Of a stretch of 64,000 nucleotides of DNA, positions 48,001 through 60,779 are shown piece by piece. The first letter of the stretch is position 1, and each line of letters starts with the position of its first letter. Below the pieces are notes generated by a model that was not told the DNA's origin, did not search any database, and saw only the letters and a program-made list of their open reading frames with translations. A program made the translations under genes and the position numbers. The stretch comes from Chionis minor (Eukaryota > Chordata > Aves > Charadriiformes > Chionididae): NCBI GenBank assembly GCA_013398295.1, contig VZSF01000011.1, positions 62,001 to 126,000 of the forward strand, read 5' to 3'.

Positions 48001-48559
48001 AAACATTAGGGAAGGGATCGTCCCCCTGTACTCGGCACTGATGAGGCCTCTCCTTGAATACCGTGTTTGGTTTTTGGCCCCTCACTAGAAGAAAGACATT
48101 GAGGTGCTGGAGCATGTCCAGAGAAGGGCAACAAAGCTGGTGAAGGGCCTAGAGAACAAGCCTTATGAGGAGCAGCTGAGGGAACTGGGGTTGTTTAGTC
48201 TGGAGAAAAAGAGGCTGAGGGGAGACCTTATTGCTCTCTCCAGCCCCCTGAAAGGAGGTTGTAGAAAGGTGGGTCGATCTCTTCTCCCAAGTAACAAGGA
48301 CAAGAAGAAATGGCCTCAAGTTTCACTAGGGGAGGTTTAGATTGGATATTAGGAAAAAATTCTCAATCAAAATGATTATAAAACATTGGAACAGGCTGCC
48401 CAGGGAAGCGGTGGAATCACCATCCCTGGAGGTACTTAAAAGACAGGTAGACGTGGTGATGAGGGACATGTTTTAGTGGTGGTTTTGGCAGTGTTAGGTT
48501 CATAGTTGGACTCAATGATCTTAAAGGTGCCTTCCAACCTAGATAATTCTATGATTCTA
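48001..48559 (+). mobile_element. CR1 LINE 3' end, plus orientation
   Basis: A 5'-truncated CR1 starts near TAGGGAAGGGATCGTCCCCC and runs to the tail ATAATTCTATGATTCTA. It is close in sequence to the 3' part of the element at 1-1194, so both belong to one subfamily. The stretch CTCTTCTCCCAAGTAACAAG (48278-48297) is uninterrupted, so it shows the same site empty where the left copy carries an LTR. The frame 48104-48340 reads as the RT C-terminal segment ([20 protein letters not shown]), with a stop shortly before it where the usual TAC codon of HYKK has become TAG. Confidence 0.94.
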
Positions 48560-51500
48560 ACACACACCATTCTGTAGTGTGGACTGCCCTGGGGTGTCCA
48601 TGATTGATGTAACACAGTTGTACATGCCATTCCCCTCCCTTGGTGGATTTAGTGGCCAACCCTGGATGAACTAGAATGTGCTGGCAACAGGACTGCAAAC
48701 TGACTGCCTTTGTAAACAGTGTGGACACATGAAGTAAGCTACAGGATTCTCAAATTCATGCTGAGAATCTGATTCAAGAAAAAGAAAACTCCTTTGCTTA
48801 TAGGAAAAGTTCAGTAGAGAAAAAAAAAAGTAACAACTCACATTTCCAAAACAGGCACATGAATTTCATTTACCAAACTTTGAATTTAATAAAGGATATT
48901 CCTGAAAATATTTAACAGGGTCACCACAGGAAAATAAGCAGTGATCTCTGCTGAATTTAGAGTGTACAAAGTGAATAATTTCAAGACTACATTTTACTGA
49001 TGTTGAAAGTACATTTCTAATGCACATAGGCCATTAAAAAAGTACTAGTTCTAAGCAACTATCAATTGCTGATTTAAACTGGGCCACACTGAGTGCGGGT
49101 AATTTATATGCTGAGAAAAATAAATATGCTCAATATTCCTTTTAAAACTATACTTCAGAATATACTATCTATGGATAAATGAAAAAAAATTCAGTTAATA
49201 TTTATAAGCATGAAATAACACATAGCTACAGTACTGTATTTTTTAAATTAAGAATATCATCTTGCTTATTTTCAGAGCTGATACAGTTCAATATTGGTTT
49301 TTGTTAAATAACATAATCCTGTCTGAAGAATTTGAATAACGCAATTCAAGGTAGACAGCCTTATTCAGTGGTAAACAGCATGTTAATTTTCTGTTCCTCA
49401 ATGAGTAGTTTCAGAACCATTATGTTACTCAATTCCCAAATGTAAAAACTTTTGTGGAATATTACAGTATCACCAATTATGATTCAGCTGCCTGATATAA
49501 CTGAGTATGTTCACCCAGCATTTACACAATTAAACATGTGACTCTTGCTGATGCTAGTGGAAAAATCAATGGATGATTAATATTATGGAAATGCCAACAA
49601 CAGATTGAGAGGATTGGAAATGAATTGCTGACAGCAGGGAATACTCCAGGAAGACATAATAGTGAAAAATGGACAAAAATAGCAGTTATTCTTGCTGAAC
49701 TTTATTGACTATCAGGAAGGAAGGTTTACACACTGACTAAGGAAAAAGAGACAATCTACAATGTGTCGTAGAAAAATAACAGCTGTAAGAAAAAAGCTTT
49801 TAGAAACACAGGAAATAAACTTGCTCATATAGTATTCATCTGGACAACTGCAGCCATAGCTCAAAGGAAAAAGTACAAATTTTAGGTAAGAAAATAACAT
49901 TTAAAATGTCTCATCACGTGTAGCAACATTACAGCTTTTATATGTTTTTACATAAATGCTCACTTATAAGACACATGTATTTTAAAAATGTCCACATATC
50001 AATAAAAGAATTTGGGTGCTAATTTGCTATCCACAATGCATCTATATTTTGATTCTGGAAAAGCTGTTAGTTTTTTTTATTTTCCCTTGTACTTGAACTT
50101 CCTTGGGTTTACATATTCTCCTCAAAATCACTTTGACTTAGTAGAAAGTAGAAAAAAATCATGTGGAGATATCAAAAAAATAAGTCGGTTCTTTTCATTC
50201 TTTCATGTCTAAATAAAGCATTTCTTAAACTTTCAAATAATTAGCTACTAGCTCTTTAGAGTCATCCAGAAACCACCATTCAGGTGGTGGAAATTCTCAT
50301 AGCTTGACTCAAGCAAACTTGCAAGAGCTGAATATTTGTGCTGAAGTATAAAAGATAATAAAAATATTTCAATATCAACCACATAGGCCAGTTGTGCACA
50401 GCAAACCTGATACAGTGTCCTTATACATTTTTTGATAGAGTGATTACTGATACCTTTCTACAGAAGACCCAAAATGTTTTACAGCAGCCTATGTCTATTT
50501 CTGGTTGTAGGAATAAAATGACAGTCCAAAGGGAAGCCAAAAAACTCTGTGTTGGATCCTTATCCTTCTTTACAGCTTTCTTCTTGATTATTTGGAGTAC
50601 TTTTAGGCTTTCTTTCACAATCATCGTGGCCTGCCAACTTCTTGAGAGGGAGACCTACTGCGCAGAGTTGGCTTATTCCTAAATACACTGTCAGGAATGA
50701 AGTGAATCTGGCTGGAAATGGTGGGAGTTAGAAGTCACTTGTGAAAAGGGGTTAAACTTCCTTATGAAATGCAGAAATGAAAAAAACAGAAGAAAACCTT
50801 GACCAAAACCAAGCCCTGTAGAAAACGGGACTAGAAGTGTAAGCCCTTTTCTCTAAGAAAAGACCCATCCCAGACACAATGGAGAAGGCAGCACCAGCAT
50901 CAGGCAGAGAAGAACGTTCTCTATTATGAGGAATATATAGGGAGCTTTTAAGGTAAAGTGGTGGCTTGAAGCCACTTTGAGCAAAGGTTTTTTATTCTTC
51001 ATAGTTCAGGGAAGATATGCTTTATGTACTTCATTTAAAGCAAAACATCACATTAAAAAATCTAACAGAACACGCAACAGTAATAAGTGTAAAGAGATGA
51101 TGTCTTTGATCAATCAATAATCCTACTTTTATCTTTTCTTTCATTGCAAATGTTGCACAGCAATAATTTCTTCACATAGCATACCTGTAACACACAGTTG
51201 AAGAAGGGTTTTTTAAACTGAAATGCGTAACAGATAACAGCATTAGATAGGAACTAAACTCCTCTGGGCTTTTACTGCAATACCTTGAGATGGAAAAGAG
51301 GTCTTTAATGTAGTATTCTCCACTTGAAATATAGTTGAATTTTCTGATAGAACTCCCTTTCCCTTATTAATAACCTTAGGAAACTTTTTTATTTAACAAA
51401 GAAACTATTGTATAGTTCCCTCTTCACACTGTGATCACAGCTATCCCTACTTGGAACCAGCTGGAGTGCCTAAGACAAATCAACTCACTCTGGTGTCATG

Positions 51501-52400
51501 TTCTTCATAAACAGAAAGCATCTATTTTCTTTTGCATCTAAAGAGGTATCTCCTTTTACATTTGGAGATGGTTAGTTTCCAAAAGTGGTAGGCAGTCTTC
51601 TGTTCAGCTCTCTGACAACAGGTTTTGAATTAATCAAATGATTTAAAAAGTGGTAGCAGCTGAGGTCAAAATGCCGGTTCATGATGTGAACTGTCACGGT
51701 ATGCATTTGTCATCTAGAAGTGTCACAGGAGCCATTATAATAATTTATTTCTCTGGTAGTACTTCCGACTAATACTGTTGGTGGATGTTGCTGATCTTCA
51801 TAGAAAGAAAGGCAATAAAGACACTAGTAAAGATACACATTTCATAAAATCTTTCTCAAGTGAATTTAGTTATAAAAATATAAAACAATAGTAACAATTT
51901 TTAGTGGTTATAGTCTAATATAATACAATATTACTTCAAGCAGAAGGTCATGCTTGTTCAAAGAAGATATGTTCTTTTCCCCCTACAAGTTGCCCCCAAG
52001 CCCAAATCTTTTATATCTATTTTTTTATTATTTTTGTTTACTTGACTATATATTTGACAAAAACCTATTTTCTTTATGTTGCAGTATGGGCATTGTCATT
52101 TCATGAATGTGTGTTAACCCAACTCATTAATTGACATAAGTGAACCAAGTGTGAATTTGTGCTGTATTCAGAACAAACAATATGAAAAATAACATTAATC
52201 CAAGAAGGGGACATACAATTTAATTTAATTTTCTCTTACAGTACCTGAACTGAGGTTGCAGTGCTGCAAATTTTTCTTCATTTCATTGCAAATATCTCAG
52301 TTTACTCTCTAAAGATCAAAATTTCTGTTAGAAGCAGTACAGAAATTCAGAGGCAAGTAATCACAATAGTCTTTTAAACTAAATCCAAAGCAAACCAACA

Positions 52401-52453
52401 TAATAATAATAATAACAACAATAATAACAATAATAACAATAATAATAATAATA
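52401..52453. repeat. (TAA)n/(ACA)n microsatellite
   Basis: About 53 bases of TAA units with regular C-containing variants (AACAACAATAATAACAATAA). It is an impure trinucleotide repeat. Confidence 0.93.
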
Positions 52454-55311
52454 CCCCTGTGTCTTCCTCTTCTCTTGTAGTGCTCTTTCCTTGCATAGTT
52501 CAGAAATCATCTTATGAAAGAGATCAATATAATTTTCTTTTCTCTTTCTTTAAAAAGGGTTTTGTGGCAAGTTCAGATGCCACAGACTCCCTTGAAGTTT
52601 TTGACTAGTTAAGCCAATTACCCAAAGATTCTTATTCTGAGGTGTGCTCCCTGAAATTGCCTCTTGCTGACAAACCCGGTTATTTCTCCAAACCCTCGTT
52701 ATATTGTGCCTCCAAAAAGCATTATTCAAACTCCTTGAACTATTTGCTTCCCTATGCATGTTCTCCAGGCTTCCACTTGTTTTTCTTGTCTTTTCCTGAC
52801 CTCTGCCTTTAATGTTCCTCATACCAGTAGTAGAGAGTGAAGGTGAAGGATGATGTCTGAATTAATGGCAACTTGAAGACTATTCCTTAAGAATGCTGTG
52901 AAAGAGACTTGCTCAAAGGATGAAATACGGAACTGGAAAGATGGATTTAAGTGACAGGCCCCAACATTTATGGAGACTGATGGTTTCCCTGGCCTTTCGT
53001 ATAATGAATTGGTCTTTTGTGGAAAAACTGTTAAAAACAAAAGACCGGTAATCTTCAGGTAACTTCTTAATTGAGCCATGAAGTCCAGAAAGTTACTGAG
53101 ATTCTCTGAATGCAGGGAATACGTTGAAAGAGAGGTCAAATTAATTTAGGCCTATGACTCACTGTGGCTCCATTTTACACAGGTCTGTTTACCCTCTTAT
53201 TTCATAAAAGTTCAAATGCAAAAACTTACTGAACACTGTGATTTCATTCACACAGATCTGTAATCAAGTTTACATGGTTATTTAATATACTAGTATAAAT
53301 TACAAAATTTTGATCTCCCTCTATTTTTTCTTTTATTCTATATGAAAAGTGACTTTCTGTGCCTTTGAAATACTAATAGGACAAAACAATGCATTAAAAA
53401 AGAAGTTGTAGACCTCTCTCATAAGCAGGAAGAGAGCAAAGGAGTGCAGAAGAATCTGCCTCCATATGTTGCTCTGACAGTGACAAGATTCTGGCACCTC
53501 TTTGCGTTTGTTTCCCTACATCTTCATTCCAAGACAACATGAATTTATCTGCTGAATGTTGCAATTGTTGATACAAAACCATTGGTAATGGCTAGCAGAA
53601 ACAATTATGGCTATAGGAACCCAGCTACTGGCATTTGCAATGTTATTTGCAGTACATTACAATTTAATTAAACATCTGCTTGCATTTATTCCTAAAAGAA
53701 AGGACTGTTAATGTTGTATCCTGAAAAAAATTAAACAGGGATACAAGGATGAAAAGCGTTTCCATGCCACTCTCATATTAAAAATATGTGCAAACTGACC
53801 CTAAAACAGTATGTCAATTTTTACCACTGGCTTATCACATACCTTGAGTGTCTTACGGGAAGAGATCATGTAGCATCATCATAACAACTGACACTTGAGG
53901 AAGATTAACAGAGAAGACAATTTATTATCTAAATCTCTAAAACTGCAGAAATCCTTTCATATTTTTACCAAGGAATTTTACAGTACATTAAACTGTCAAA
54001 AGGGGTCATATTTTGTTATTCTGATTTTGATAATGCTATAGCTCTGACCAGTATATTAAACTTTCTGGAACATACCTACACTTATACAAAACACTGAGAG
54101 AAAATACATTATGTGCTCTTTGATTAATATTAGATTTTGCAAAAGCATAATATGGCATAGAATTGGTTATTTTTATATGCCATGTGCTCACTGATAATCT
54201 CAAGAGACTTGTATTTGGAAGTAAGTTTTGGGGTTTTATTTCTTTAAGATTCTGGTTTTGATGATGACAACTTTTGCAAGCCACTTGGCTTATTCTCTAT
54301 CAGATCATTCTGCAAGCAAGAAAAAGTTCGGAACAATTAAGGAACAATCCCTCAAACTATTTTTGGAGACTTGAAGCACCTAACCAAAATCCTCAAGGGA
54401 CACTTTGACTAGAACTGCTTTTTTCACTGAGTGCTTCTGAAAGGCTAGTAATAATGAGCTTAAATTTCAACAGACAGTATTTTTATATCACATATTGAGA
54501 AGTACATTTTTTACATCATTTATTTCCAGAAATGCAATTTGTATTTCTATAGAGGCAACATAGGAAAGATCTCTGTAAGCTCAGATAGGCAAGTGACATT
54601 TGAAAATAAGAAATACATTTGAATGAAGAAAAAAAATACGGGAAATTAGCCTTTTAAAACAGATTTTACTTACTTAGAAGAGAATATAAAATACATTGGA
54701 GTAAATGTCAAAAAAATAGCTGAAGAAGAGATATCTTTTGTGAGCTTGATAGTATAGCCCTCTCAGCTGTTAAAGTCCCTCTTAAGAAAAATGTTATACC
54801 TTATTGTACTGATATAATAGAACCAATCCAAAGATACGTTGTTGGCATGAAAGGATGATTTAAGCTGTGTCTAAAGTTTGTGATTGATTTCTATATAAAG
54901 GATCTGAAACCTGCGTTCCTGACAGTAATATTAATGTTGCAAAGGATTACAGATGTATAAACTATCTTTGACAAAGTTACATGATCAAAAATAACACAAT
55001 GTTGGCATCCATTATACACCATGTCACGACACAGAAGCTTCCCTGTGCTATCATAGTATTAAAGGTATTTTTTTTAATTATTGGTTACATGAACAGTTAC
55101 TGCTTGCTGGTATAAAATATTGGTCATCTTGAGAGGTATGTTTTCCATGTTTGGTTGTGTTTACAACCTTTTGCCTCTGTCAGAGAGCAAAGATACTAGC
55201 TATGTCTTCCAATTTGGATATAGATAGTATCCAAAACTAAACCAAACATTACAGTTTTATTTCTGTTATTGTCATCTTTATACAGCTACATCTAAGGTTA
55301 GTCTTGTTCCA

Positions 55312-55396
55312 GGGTTGGTGGTTTGGTTGTGGTGGTTTTGGTTTCTGATTTTTGTTTTTGTTTTTGATTTTGGGTTTTTTTGGTGGGGGGAGGGGT
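55312..55396. repeat. G/T-rich tract with G runs
   Basis: GGTTGGTGGTTTGGTTGTGG is followed by TTTTTG repeats and then GGG, GG, GGGGGG and GGGG within about 24 bases (55372-55395). The G runs could form a four-stranded structure, although the second run has only two G. Confidence 0.75.
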
Positions 55397-57956
55397 AGTT
55401 TTTGCAGAATTTTCTTAGTATTACAGAAGTAAACTGGGCTGTAGAGTTATTACATGATTTAACATTAAGTTTACAGGAGGGCCTTCCATATAGTTGAATC
55501 CTGCTTCTGTAAATACAAATACTTGCAAGTGTGCTTTCCTTTAAGCACAAAAGTCATCCAATGAACCAACTAGACACCGAAACATACATTATATTTCCCA
55601 TACCAGATACATATATATGGAAGAAAAATATGACACATCCAAAATGAGATACATTTTTATACAAAATATTTTAAGTTCAGCTACTGTGTCTTCATACTCT
55701 TAGTACAATGTTTTTAGCAAGAAAATGCTACCACCTGCTATAATAAGGTTGCAAGAATATTTTAATTATAAAACTTCCTTTTTATGTGCTCACAACTGCT
55801 GAAACATTTATTTTTTTGAGTTAAACATATGCATTGCCCAAAGGAAATGAAGGAAAGATTGTTGAAATGGTTTGTACTTAATAAGGATGAAAAAAAATCT
55901 TCTGTAGCCATGCCATGCAAAACCCAAAAATTTATGAGTAAGTCTTTTAGTTTTGATTCCAGGTTATCTGAAGAAACTGATGTTTAAAGATTAAAAATGT
56001 TTTTGTCATTTTATTCTGAATTGTGTTGTAATAGTGCACGGTTAACATTTTGAGGTAACATTAGACTATGCATACTGGTTAATTACAAAGACTAATTTAT
56101 TTAACATATAAGCAAGACAATTTCCCTATCGTCGTGATTGCTTGTGGGACAGATTAGTTTAGAAAGCATCTAAGCAAGAGTTTGCATTCTTTCTGAGCAA
56201 AACAATATATTTCTAAAACATATTCCAATCTTTAAATATTTTTTCCACAAAAGTAATATCTGCCAGTGTTTGTGTCCACCGAGAATCAAGAACAATTTTT
56301 GAGCTTCAGACAGAACAGATTTTAAATCATTGCCAAATCATTGGTATTGCAACCAATTTCAGTATAACAAAACACAAGCAGCTTCATCTCTTTACACCTC
56401 AGTTTTCTTCACCTGTAAAAAGATATTAAAGCTTTTTTACAAGATGTGTGAAATAACTTCCTGTGAAAACACACATGGAAATACTTAGATAACTGAAAAC
56501 TGTTTACTCAAATCACACTCCTGTAAATGGAAATAAAGAAGTCTAAACATCTTAAAACAAAGTAATTAGGTATGCAAATAGGGGACTTCTGAACACATAA
56601 AGTGCACTACAAGGTCACAACATACACTCAAAATAGTTCACAAATCTGAGTAAGCAACACCAAGAAGATAATTCATATTTAGGGAATGGTTGGAGCAAAT
56701 CTATCTTCTCATGGACACAAAGGGAAACCACAAGGCAAGACAGAAAAAGGAGAAACTGTCTAGATAGAAATATAACAATGGACTAATGAAAGAATGGACT
56801 GAATGGTGAAGTTTCTAGGAAAACAGTCTTAGCACTGTCACTAACTGGGGAAACACTCGTTACTTAGCAGGAAGAACTAAAGAATCCAGAAAAAACAAAG
56901 CATCGGCTGGATTACTCAATACAATATCCATGACTACTTTGGATCATGTGGATATGTGTTCACCAGACGCATTCTCTGCCTTTCTAAGATTTATAAGATT
57001 GTGTGCGTCTGATTTCCTCTGCTCTCTTCTGGTGGCATATTTATGATGTTTTGTGTGCTTGGTCTTTTGTTCTAAAGGTCTTTACGTTTGTTGGGGAAAA
57101 GGTGATTGTTCTGTGACTGTAGTGGGTGGAGAGGGTTTTCTGATCCTAAGGGTGAGATTTATCTTGCCTAAATTGCCTAAAAGCCTCTGAAGCTTAGTGT
57201 CTAATTTAAGCTAGTCATTGGGGCTTATTTTATCATCCATGCTGAGAGATTTAGCTGATTTTAGATAGGGTTCTGAAACCAATGACGTGGCTTACTTTCT
57301 TACTTTGACAAAAGAGAATTGTGACTAAATGACACCTTAGAGTAGACACTTAACTTTCCAGTGTTTGAAGGTACAACATTATGAATCTGGACTAAAATTA
57401 TTAAAATCTTGCTTTGAAGCTCTTTGAATAGCTAGTTTTGATTGCAAGGCAATAGACTGAGTGGCCACCTTTAAACCAGTAAGCTAAATGTGTCAGGAAT
57501 TGACATCTGTGCCTGAGGTCTTCTGACAGAGTAGGATCAATATTCACACAAGCAAATTTGCTAACCACCAAAACATAGAGGCCTGATTCCAGAATTAGCA
57601 TGTTAGTTTTCAAGAGCCCACAGGTCCACATGCTCTCTGGCTCCTCATATAACCCTCTCAACTGCTTCACACATGAGACATCACTGCAGTACTACCAGCA
57701 CTCAACAGAGAAATGGGTAATCTCTGATGACCCCTCTGTGCCACATTATGCTGCCTGGGATGTATATAGGTGTGACACAGGATGCTCAGACTCACAGTTC
57801 TGCTCTTTGTTCTCCTGACAGAAAACCTTTGATTCATTAAGAGTCCTGAGAATGGAGAACTCTCTTAGATTAGGACCAATAGTGCCACCATTCAGCAGTT
57901 CAGTCTTGCATGGTCAAGCCCCTGTTTCTGTCACATAGTGTTGCAGAGGAATCATA

Positions 57957-58160
57957 ATCACAGAATGGTTGAGGTTGGAAGGGACCTCTGGAGGTCATCT
58001 CATTCAAACTCCCTGCTCAAGCAGGACCACCTAGAGCAGGTTGCCCAGGACCATGCCTAGACAGCTTTTGAATATCTCCAAAGACAGAGACTCTACAACC
58101 TCTCTGTGCAACCTATGCTGGTGCTCAGTCACCATCACAGCCCACATATTCCTTCCTGGC
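57957..58160 (-). mobile_element. CR1 LINE 3' end fragment, reverse orientation
   Basis: It starts with TCACAGAATGGTTGAGGTTGG and continues through AGGGACCTCTGGAGGTCATC, TGAATATCTCCAAAGACAGA and CTCTACAACCTCTCTGTGC. This is a reverse-oriented CR1 3' terminus of a different subfamily from the plus-strand copies. Homology fades after CACCATCACAG, at about 58140-58160. Confidence 0.9.
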
Positions 58161-58605
58161 AACTGGGAACACCTAGAATCATGATGGTGAGCATATTATA
58201 GAGACTGCTAATGAGAATCAAATTGGTATTGTGATTGAACTGTGTATTTCAATTGCTATATTTTGTTAAGTGCAACTTAAATTTGTACTGTGCTTTCATT
58301 GTATCACTGTTAAGTCAGAAACCCTGAGTAATATCAGCTATCTTCAAATAAGTAAATTTGATATTAAACATTACATTTTTCATGTATGGAATATCTAAAA
58401 AAGCCTGGACAGAGCGTATTTGACTCTGACACTAGGCTAAAGAGTCCCGGCTCTCTTAGCCTTTCCTTTTATGAAAGATATTTTGGTGTAATCAGGAAAT
58501 GTAGGAAACTACAGTGGGCATCTAAACTCTCATGTACAGTTCAGGCCAATAGTGGTAGATGGGATAAAGACCCTCAGCCTTTTTTGTGAGTCACTTTTTA
58601 TCACC

Positions 58606-58622
58606 AAAAAAAAAAAAAAAAA
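58606..58622. repeat. Poly(A) run of 17
   Basis: An uninterrupted A homopolymer. The sequence before it (58380-58605) has no AATAAA at a suitable distance and no recognisable source gene, so a retrocopy is not supported. Confidence 0.85.
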
Positions 58623-60181
58623 TCTGAGATGAGATGTGTAGGCACTGCTAGTGGCACGGTATGTCACATAAACACGATGATAAGCAGAGAGTTCTTCAGC
58701 ATTCAAAAGGCCGCTTTTTTAGTCATCTGTGAGGAGTTAGCAGAAAACTACCTAGAATCACTGCTAGCTGATTGTGGTGGGTAGTTATTACCTTCTGGCA
58801 ACTTACTGTCTGTCTTTCAGTCATGCTAGTCCATGGGCAACCAGTTTGGATCAGTAAGGCTACAGCTGGTGGGATCATGTTGGAGGTTAGTGGGGCTGTC
58901 TGCCTATTCATGTCTCACCCACATCATCAACTTTGACTAGGCAGTGAGCAACTCTTCCTACCTTCATGTGATGGGATTCATATGACCATTTGATGTTCTC
59001 CTCTAGGTTTCTGTAAGCCACCACTTATACTCTTTTTTTGCAAGCTCTTAAGGGATATGGTGGTTGGCTGTAGCCATTACAGCATCTGAGATTCTCCATT
59101 CCCCAGGAGTAAGCCCAGTGGGGCATCCTATGAAGATCTGTGGTACCAAGGGCAGTAAATAGTGCTTATCCACAATGATCCTATGCCATACAGCCTTCCC
59201 TGGGAAAATTATGGGCTATGGACTGTCCTTAATCAGCGCCCTCAAGGCCAGGAGGCCTTTCTCAATCAAATCTATATTTGGATGGTTGACTGCACAGTGA
59301 TGAATTTGACAGACAGGCTGGATGCCACAGTCATCAATCAGTTGTGTGCACACTGGCAAACCATTTCTTTAGCACTGGATGCAGCAAGCTCCTTTATGTT
59401 CACTCTTGCTTCACTCCCATCCCATGACCTAGTAACAGAGAAGGGGGAGACATGCAAGAGTCCATCTGTGACCATTGGGCTCAGAAAGTGTTCTGCCACA
59501 GCCTTCATAAACAATAACACTGCTCTAAATATCTTGTCATTTTTATATGTTGGCACAAATGTCTTTCACTAGACTTTAACATTTATCTTGATAAAGTGTG
59601 CATGTGCTATATGCAGGTTGTGTAGGAAAGTCTTCAGCTTGAAAAAATGAGTTTATATTCATAGAAGTGCTCTGTTGATTGGATTACTTTGGGTTAGAAC
59701 TAAATTAATGTAATATACCAAAAATATGCAACATTCCTTTAACTTAGATCTCATTTGATTTCTACATTGTACTAAATTGCATTCCATTTTTATAGAGTTA
59801 TTTTCTGTAATTCCTTTTATAATTATTTTAATATTAGCTTTGCATATTTCTCAAATTTCATAAGTAAGAAAAGCTAGATAATTAGGTTATAACTCATTCT
59901 AATAAACAAAGCAATCAACATGTTCACATAACATGGGAGTTTTAATACATTTTAATCAAGTGAATGCACTTTTGAAAGTGTGGATGTACAACTTACTGTA
60001 TTTACATGTATCATGTACTGCACACCCACATTATGTGTAATAAGACATATCATCCTAAAAATGATGTTGTCTTGGTCTATGGGTCTACTTACTACACTGT
60101 GAATGCTGTAGGTAAGAAAAACATTTTTACCAGGGAAGGCTAATCATAATGGTAGGTCTAGTGCTTCAGTTGTGAATCTGG

Positions 60182-60219
60182 ATTACAATACAATACAATA
60201 CAATACAATTACAATACAA
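60182..60219. repeat. (TACAA)n microsatellite
   Basis: ATTACAATACAATACAATAC and further units, about seven in all with one interruption (ATTACAA). Confidence 0.92.
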
Positions 60220-60779
60220 AGCATCCGCAAGAGCACTGCTTCTTGAGAACAGGTAAGATAGATAGCTGCATTTATCTCATATGATACAGAAACATTAGTG
60301 CCGTATCTCTTACAAAGTAAGAAATGGCATGGTTCTGTAAACAGGTAAAGAGTGGAAATTGTGGGTAACCTGAGCCATAGGTGGTGCAGACGGCTGAAGG
60401 AAACTTCTGGAAACATCTACAAAGTCATCTACCTTTTCTTTTTTTAATAATTGGGGATTTATTATGTTAAATTTCTTTTTTTTTTTTTTGTATTTTTTTA
60501 TGTCAGTTACACTTAGAGATGTTAGAGTTCTGTATTTGTGAAATTCAGAAAAGATTCAAGAAAACTCTGAGGATACTTTGCTGAAAGAAACTTTCTAATT
60601 ATAAAAATCTTTGCCAATTTAAAGATGGGTGAAGTTAAAAATGATTAATGCCTTTCAAACACGCATGTGAAATGATGAAACAGCTTTTCTGGTCAATATG
60701 AATGGTCAAAGTTCTCTGGTTTGCCAATTAAAAAAAAATTTAAAAATTGTTGATGGACAGCAGCCAGACTAAAATAAGA

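Larger units (their letters stand above)
48560..57956. other. Unannotated AT-rich region
   Basis: More than 9 kb has no recognised gene or transposon. Frames reach about 106 codons (52819-53139 minus) without identifiable motifs. A TAA/ACA microsatellite and a G/T-rich tract are listed separately. Confidence 0.5.
58161..60779. other. Unannotated region with a more GC-balanced part
   Basis: Between about 58680 and 59580 the composition is more balanced and a 136-codon plus-strand frame (59162-59572) stays open. I find no known domain in its product. The rest is AT-rich with an A run and a pentamer repeat. Confidence 0.45.

Noticed and set aside
58380..58622. Poly(A) run considered as the end of a processed pseudogene
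   Set aside because: No AATAAA at a suitable distance, no target duplication and no recognisable source protein in the preceding 67-codon frame.
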